From assembly GCA_964384825.1 (NCBI GenBank), contig CAYLMM010000079.1, positions 1-8,410 of the forward strand: DNA of 8,410 bases, read 5' to 3'. The notes beneath the pieces were generated by a model. It was not told the origin of the DNA and made no database searches. It was given only the letters and a program-made list of their open reading frames with translations. This DNA comes from CAYLMM01 sp964384825. Its GTDB lineage: Bacteria; Krumholzibacteriota; Krumholzibacteriia; LZORAL124-64-63. Each line of letters begins with the position of its first letter. The stretch's first letter is position 1. Shown here in pieces: positions 4,705 to 8,410 of this stretch. A program made the translations under genes and the position numbers.

Positions 4705-7101
4705 CTACAGACCCACCACCATCGGCTTGAGGGGCCGGGGCCCGCTCAGGCGCTTGACCTTGACGGCGCAGATCTTGAACTCCGGCTCCTTGGACCCGGG
4801 GTCGTAGCTGTCCTTGACGACCTTGTTGATCATCCGGTCCTCGTGCATGTCATGCCAGTAGGCGAAGACCATGCCTTCCATGGGACCTTCGACGATCTTG
4901 GCGGGCATCTCCACGCGACCGCGCCGCGAGGTGATCTCCACCATGTCGTTGGGAGCGATGCCCCACTTCTTGGCGTCCTTCGGGTTGATCTCCACGAAGC
5001 TGAAGGGGTTGGCCCGCAGCAGCTCGGGGATGCGCCCGGTCATCGACATGGTGTGCCAGTGGTCGATGATCCGGCCGGTGGACAGCCAGATGGGGTACTC
5101 CGCATCGGGCTCCTCGTCGGCGCCCACGTACTTGCGGCTCCAGATCCACAGCTTCCGGTCGGGATGGGCCGGGCCGTAGAACTGGTAGGGCTTGTCGTCC
5201 TTGCTCTCGGTCTCCGCCATGGGGTCGTAACCCTTGACGAACTTGATGGTCGTACCGCCGGTCAGCGCGAACTCCTTGGTCGGAGCCGGCCACTGCACGC
5301 CGTCTTCCATCTGCTCGAGAACCTCGTAGGTGGCGCCGCGCAGGTCGTTGTCGCGGCCCTTGGTCAGCTTCTGGGTGTACTCGTTCCAGATGGCCTCGGG
5401 CAGCTCGCGGTCGGGCTCGGCGTCGGCGAAGGGCTCGACCAGCTTGGCGACGACCGGATCGTTCAGCTCGCGGGCCAGCCTCTTGGTCCACTCGCGCACG
5501 ATCCACACCTCGGGCATGGCCTCGCCCGGAGCGTCGAGAGCCTTGGCGGTCAGCTGGCTGCGCCGCTCGGTGCAGCCGTAGACGCCGTACTTCTCGAAGT
5601 GGAAGGCCGTGGGCAGCACCAGGTTGGCCACCTCGGTGGTCTTGGTCTCGAAGATGTCCGTGCAGACCAGGAACACGTCCTCCTGGGCCATGCCCTTGCG
5701 ATAGGGGGTGCAGTTGGGCAGGCTCTGGGCCGGACTGGTGCAGTTGATCCAGATGGCCCGGACCTTCTTCTCGTTCACGGCCTGGAACATGGCCATGGTG
5801 TGGTAGCCGGGCTTCGGCGCGATGCGTCCGCGCGGCACGCCCCACGCGTCCTCGCACTGGTTGCGCAGCTTCTCCTTGGCCACCAGCCGGTGTCCCGGCA
5901 GGATGTGGCAAAGGCCGCCGCCCTCGCGCACGCCGCCGCAGGCGTTGGGCTGGCCGGTCAGCGAGAAGCTGTCGGCGCCCGGCTTCAGCAGCTGGCCGGT
6001 GAGCAGGTGCAGGTTGTGGATCAGGTTGTTGGCGAAGACGCCCTGCTTGCGCTGGTTGATGCCCATGCACCACAGGCTCACGGTACCGCCCGAACGCGCG
6101 AACCAGCGCGCGGCCTTGCGGATCATCTCCGCCGTGATGTTGCCGCCGCAGATCTTGGCCGCCTTCTCGGGGGTGTACTCTTCGAGCCCCTTCTGATAGG
6201 TGGCCATGTCGACCTGCTTCTTGTCCTTGCCCATCCGGAAGACGCAGTAGTCCTCGATGAAGCGCTTGTCGTACATCTTCTCTTCGATGATGACCCAGGC
6301 CATGGCGTTCAGCAGGGCGAGGTCGGTGCCCGGCGTGAACTGCATGTGCATGTCCGCGATCCGGCTGGTGGCCGAAACGCGCGGGTCGGCGTTGATGACC
6401 TTGACCTTTTCCTTGTTGTCGAGCTTCCGGCGCATGATGCGGCGGAAGAACACGGGATGGGCCTCGGCCATGTTCGAACCGATGACGAAGAAGCAGGTGG
6501 CCTGCTCCATGTTGGCGTAGCCGCCGATCGGCTCGTCGGCGCCGAAGCTGGTCAGGTAGCCGCCCACCGCCGAAGCCATGCAGAGACGGGGGTTGCCTTC
6601 GACGTTGTTGGTCTGCAGGCCGGCGCGGAAGATCTTCTGGAACAGATAGGTCTCCTCGGTCTGCGCCTGGCCGCTGCCGTAGTAGGCGCAGCTGTCGGGA
6701 CCGAACTTGGTCTTGGCCTCGGCGAACTTCTTGGCCGCGATGTCGAGGGCCTGGTCCCACGAGATCTCGCGGAACTTGTCGGTCTTCTTCTCGCGGTACA
6801 GGGGCTTGGTCAGGCGCTGGGGATGCTCCATGACCTTGTAGAAGAGCATGCCCTTCATGCACAGGTAGCCCATGTTGGTGCGGCTGCCCGGCACGCCGCG
6901 CAGGGCGATGGGACGGCCCTTGCGCAGACCCAGCTCCATCCGGCAACCGACGCCGCACAGACGGCAGGTGCCGCGCACCCATTTGTCGGCGTCGGCGGCC
7001 TCGGCCGAGCCCAGCAGATTGACGGGCAGGTTCATGCCCACGTAGCCCGCGGCGGCTAGGGCCGCGGTGTGCTTGATGAAATCACGACGGCTGAGGCTCA
7101 T
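4705..7101 (-). CDS. napA: Periplasmic nitrate reductase catalytic subunit NapA
   Basis: This 798-residue molybdoenzyme reduces nitrate to nitrite in the periplasm with bis-MGD and one [4Fe-4S] cluster. The N-terminus carries a Tat signal (SRRDFIK, residues 4-10) with likely cleavage near residue 35 (SAEAA). The cluster ligands are C46-x2-C49-x3-C53-x27-C81, with Lys83 just after (CMKG), the residue that bridges cluster and pterin. Cys174 in GNPRLCMASAVGG is the molybdenum ligand; a Cys here distinguishes Nap and formate-type enzymes from NarG, which uses Asp. TGQPNACGGVR and INCTSPAQSLPN are further family signatures, and the C-terminal dinucleotide-binding domain (about 670-798) is complete. 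Length lies between the Desulfovibrio (about 755) and Escherichia (828) proteins. The ATG overlaps the cytochrome gene stop by four bases and follows an AGGGGGG site. Reduction of another oxyanion cannot be excluded by sequence. Confidence 0.96.
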   Translation of the reverse strand: MSLSRRDFIKHTAALAAAGYVGMNLPVNLLGSAEAADADKWVRGTCRLCGVGCRMELGLRKGRPIALRGVPGSRTNMGYLCMKGMLFYKVMEHPQRLTKPLYREKKTDKFREISWDQALDIAAKKFAEAKTKFGPDSCAYYGSGQAQTEETYLFQKIFRAGLQTNNVEGNPRLCMASAVGGYLTSFGADEPIGGYANMEQATCFFVIGSNMAEAHPVFFRRIMRRKLDNKEKVKVINADPRVSATSRIADMHMQFTPGTDLALLNAMAWVIIEEKMYDKRFIEDYCVFRMGKDKKQVDMATYQKGLEEYTPEKAAKICGGNITAEMIRKAARWFARSGGTVSLWCMGINQRKQGVFANNLIHNLHLLTGQLLKPGADSFSLTGQPNACGGVREGGGLCHILPGHRLVAKEKLRNQCEDAWGVPRGRIAPKPGYHTMAMFQAVNEKKVRAIWINCTSPAQSLPNCTPYRKGMAQEDVFLVCTDIFETKTTEVANLVLPTAFHFEKYGVYGCTERRSQLTAKALDAPGEAMPEVWIVREWTKRLARELNDPVVAKLVEPFADAEPDRELPEAIWNEYTQKLTKGRDNDLRGATYEVLEQMEDGVQWPAPTKEFALTGGTTIKFVKGYDPMAETESKDDKPYQFYGPAHPDRKLWIWSRKYVGADEEPDAEYPIWLSTGRIIDHWHTMSMTGRIPELLRANPFSFVEINPKDAKKWGIAPNDMVEITSRRGRVEMPAKIVEGPMEGMVFAYWHDMHEDRMINKVVKDSYDPGSKEPEFKICAVKVKRLSGPRPLKPMVVGL

Positions 7102-7520
7102 CGCTGACCCCCCTGGTTGTGGCCGGCGAAGCCGTGGGCGGCATGGCACTGCCAGCAGACCTTGCCTTCGGTGTGGTTGGAAACCTTGTCTTCGTGGCAG
7201 ATGGAGCAGTTGGACACGGCGGGTACGCGCATCATGTTGTCGTAGGAACCGTGGCACTGGTAGCATTTGACCAGGCCGATGCCGTGGGCCGAATTTTCCC
7301 ACTGCTCGACGATCTCGGGAGTGACGTCCCGATGGCAGTCGCTGCACGCCACGTAGGTCTCCTGCTCATCGAGCTGGGGATGCCCGGCGGGGACGCCGGC
7401 GGCGTTGGTCACCGGAGGAGGCGGCGAGACGGTCTCCGGAGCCGGGGGGAGTTTGTCGGCGCAGCCGACGAGGGCGATGACGGCAGCCAGAACGGCGGCC
7501 ACGATGAGGAATCTCTTCAC
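7098..7520 (-). CDS. napM: Tetraheme c-type cytochrome lipoprotein, NapM-like
   Basis: With a GTG start at 7520 this is a 140-residue protein. Residues 1-20 form a lipoprotein signal: KR, a hydrophobic core, and the lipobox LVGC with Cys20 as the lipid-bearing residue. A Pro-rich linker follows (about 24-45). Four CxxCH heme motifs are at 59-63, 86-90, 105-109 and 122-126, and several other His residues (79, 116, 129, 134) could be distal ligands. It would carry electrons from NapGH to NapA at the membrane face of the periplasm. Immediate position before napA matches napM of Desulfovibrio. It is not NapB (two hemes) and lacks the NapC transmembrane anchor of about 200 residues. A longer form starting at 7589 would place 23 polar residues before the signal, so I reject it. 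AAGAAGG lies four bases before the GTG. The gene name is by context; the cytochrome class is certain. Confidence 0.85.
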   Translation of the reverse strand: MKRFLIVAAVLAAVIALVGCADKLPPAPETVSPPPPVTNAAGVPAGHPQLDEQETYVACSDCHRDVTPEIVEQWENSAHGIGLVKCYQCHGSYDNMMRVPAVSNCSICHEDKVSNHTEGKVCWQCHAAHGFAGHNQGGQR

Positions 7521-7594
7521 AATGCCTTCTTTCGCCTGGGTTGCTTTCTCGCGGAACGCCATGCGGACGACGTTCCTACTCGCGAACAACAGGC

Positions 7595-7610
7595 AGCAGG
7601 GGCAATGCCG
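7595..7610 (-). promoter_or_regulatory. Possible sigma54-like promoter element ahead of the cytochrome gene
   Basis: The minus strand reads CGGCATTGCCCCTGCT. It has GG and GC spaced by ten bases as in the -24/-12 consensus TGGCAC-N5-TTGCW, with mismatches at the first T, at the C of CAC and at the first T of TTGC. It would give a leader of roughly 60 bases. Such a match can arise by chance in GC-rich DNA. Confidence 0.2.
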
Positions 7611-7643
7611 GAAACGACGCTGCCTCTGCTACGACGGCGACAA

Positions 7644-7656
7644 ATTTGCCGCAAAT
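7644..7656. promoter_or_regulatory. 13-bp perfect palindrome, possible operator
   Basis: ATTTGC and GCAAAT flank a central C, a perfect 6-1-6 dyad. The overlapping CAAATTTG at 7641-7648 is itself a palindrome. It lies about 125 bases upstream of the cytochrome start, within the AT-rich control region. I do not recognise the regulator. Confidence 0.4.
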
Positions 7657-7721
7657 CGGATAAGTGGACAAGAATGTATCCTGACGAGAACGGCAATAGA
7701 TTCCAGATTCACGTAATCCAT

Positions 7722-7733
7722 TGAAAATTTACA
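7722..7733. promoter_or_regulatory. Imperfect 12-bp dyad, TGAAAA/TTTACA
   Basis: TGAAAATTTACA has one mismatch in six between its half-sites. It lies about 200 bases upstream of the cytochrome start in AT-rich sequence. AT-rich dyads of this size are often chance, so this is only a note. Confidence 0.2.
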
Positions 7734-7816
7734 TGTTGGCAATGCGGATTTTCATTCGCATACAAAAAAACTATGAATTTATGAGCTTTCCCGGAGCATC
7801 CGTTAACTGAAAATCG

Positions 7817-8410
7817 TCACAGAACCTGATTGAAAATCCCGATCAGCCGGTCGATCTCGGCCGGCGTGTTGTAGTGCACGAAGCTCACCCGGACCACGCC
7901 GTCCTCCACATCCATTCCCAGCGCGTCGCAGAGGTGCCAGGCGTACATGTGGCCGTGACGGATGGCCACGCCCGTCGGATCGATCCGCTCGACGATCCCG
8001 CGGGACGATTCGCGGTCGTGGATGAAGCTGACGGTGCCGACGCGGTCCGGCCCGCCGTCGGCCGGGCCGATGATGCGGACGTCGTCGCGGCCGTTCAGGT
8101 AGGCCAGCAGACGGTCGGTCAGCGGATCTTCCCAGGCCCGCATCCGGGCGAAGGCCTCCTCGACGACATCGCGGCCGCAGGGCGCGGTCGGCTCCCTGCC
8201 GGTCAGGAAATTGAGGTATTCGCCCAGTCCCAGCAATCCCGCGCAGCCTTCGTGGTTCGCGCCGCCGGGCTCGAACTTGTAGGGCAGGTCGTCGTCCGGG
8301 ACGAAGAAGTGGTTCGGTCCGGTGAGCTCGGCGAGGGCCTCGCGCTTGCCGTAGAGCACGGCCATGTGCGGGCCGTAGACCTTGTAGGTCGAATAGACGT
8401 ACCAGTCGAC
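7817..8410 (-). CDS. Class V aminotransferase, cysteine desulfurase-like (C-terminal part; start beyond the window)
   Basis: The reading frame is open from the right edge, giving 197 visible residues, about half of a normal protein of roughly 400. It starts with VDWYVYSTYKVYGPH, where Lys10 of the fragment (codon 8381-8383) fits the PLP-binding lysine of class V enzymes. FEPGGANHEG (about 46-55) and the C-terminal VRVSFVHYNTPAEIDRL also match the SufS-like subfamily, in particular the 'cysteine desulfurase-like' group. In true cysteine desulfurases the active Cys follows RxGxxC. Here the aligned segment is RHGHMY (151-156), so the Cys is replaced by Tyr. It may therefore not be a desulfurase, and its substrate is unknown. 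It reads in the same direction as nap but is separated by 296 bases, so it is probably a different transcription unit. Confidence 0.85.
   Translation of the reverse strand, partial: VDWYVYSTYKVYGPHMAVLYGKREALAELTGPNHFFVPDDDLPYKFEPGGANHEGCAGLLGLGEYLNFLTGREPTAPCGRDVVEEAFARMRAWEDPLTDRLLAYLNGRDDVRIIGPADGGPDRVGTVSFIHDRESSRGIVERIDPTGVAIRHGHMYAWHLCDALGMDVEDGVVRVSFVHYNTPAEIDRLIGIFNQVL

Larger units (their letters stand above)
7521..7816. other. Intergenic region upstream of the nap cluster
   Basis: This 296-base stretch separates the aminotransferase gene from the cytochrome gene. The part from about 7640 to 7815 is clearly AT-richer than the flanking genes. It contains two palindromes listed separately, a run of seven A (T on the minus strand) near 7764-7771, and an ATGCG/CGCAT inverted repeat (7742-7746 with 7757-7761). 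I see no convincing FNR-type TTGAT-N4-ATCAA site, no clear sigma70 promoter and no convincing gene. The cluster's promoter is expected here. Confidence 0.6.

Noticed and set aside
4597..7059. 820-codon open frame on the plus strand opposite napA
   Set aside because: It mirrors the whole of napA. It has no domain signature, and a low-complexity Leu/Gly/Val/His composition. The minus-strand frame holds all the NapA motifs, so this is a shadow.
4705..7101. NapA as a formate dehydrogenase or NarG-type enzyme
   Set aside because: The Cys174 context (RLCMASAV), the Tat signal, and the flanking napD, napG and napH all point to periplasmic nitrate reductase. No Sec/Cys formate dehydrogenase context or Nar subunits are present.
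7521..7589. Longer start for the cytochrome gene at ATG 7589
   Set aside because: It would put 23 mostly polar residues ahead of the lipoprotein signal, which would then not be N-terminal. The GTG at 7520 gives a normal signal.
7764..7771. T-run on the minus strand downstream of the aminotransferase gene as an intrinsic terminator
   Set aside because: I found no stable stem directly before the T-run; only three-base pairings were visible, so I did not call a terminator.
7521..7816. FNR/CRP-type binding site ahead of the nap cluster
   Set aside because: No TTGAT-N4-ATCAA or close variant was found on reading both strands of the intergenic region.
1..8410. CRISPR arrays, tRNA or rRNA genes, insertion sequences, attachment sites
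   Set aside because: No regularly spaced repeats, transposase-like frames, terminal inverted repeats or RNA gene signatures were seen.

Overview
The window is a GC-rich bacterial segment in which every supportable gene lies on the minus strand, so the genes are described here from right to left. It encodes a periplasmic dissimilatory nitrate reductase (Nap) module followed directly by genes for its molybdenum cofactor. Tat signals, a lipobox and c-type heme motifs show that the enzyme works outside the cytoplasmic membrane. The order tetraheme cytochrome - napA - napD - napG - napH resembles the napCMADGH arrangement known from Desulfovibrio, but lacks napC, and also lacks napB, napE and napF. 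I cannot assign a lineage from this sequence alone; an anaerobic or facultative diderm bacterium is the best guess.

Layout: (1) 7817-8410 is the C-terminal half of a PLP-dependent class V aminotransferase / cysteine desulfurase-like protein, cut by the window edge. (2) 7521-7816 is a 296-nt intergenic region, noticeably AT-richer than its surroundings at its right-hand side, which must hold the control region of the nap cluster. (3) 7098-7520 and 4705-7101 are a tetraheme lipoprotein cytochrome (NapM-like) and NapA, joined by an ATGA overlap. (4) 4653-4680 is a strong hairpin with a U-rich tail, oriented to stop or attenuate transcription after napA. (5) 4576-4652 is a short leader with a 9-bp inverted repeat. 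(6) 70-4575 holds napD, napG, napH, moeA, mobB and moaA, nearly all joined by overlaps, followed 1 nt later by the start of mobA, which runs off the left end.

How they fit together: NapH (membrane) and NapG (periplasmic Fe-S) would oxidise menaquinol and pass electrons to the tetraheme lipoprotein and then to NapA, which reduces nitrate to nitrite. NapD would hold back the NapA Tat signal until the cofactor is loaded. MoaA starts pterin synthesis from GTP, MoeA inserts molybdate, and MobA with MobB turns Moco into the guanine dinucleotide form that NapA needs. The tight coupling suggests that cofactor supply and assembly factors are made together, while the terminator after napA lets reductase and cytochrome be made at a different level.

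Nothing here is a wholly unknown system. The points most worth a second look are the fused nap-Moco operon, the minimal electron chain without NapB/NapC, the terminator plus inverted repeat between napA and napD, and the unassigned palindromes upstream of the cytochrome gene.
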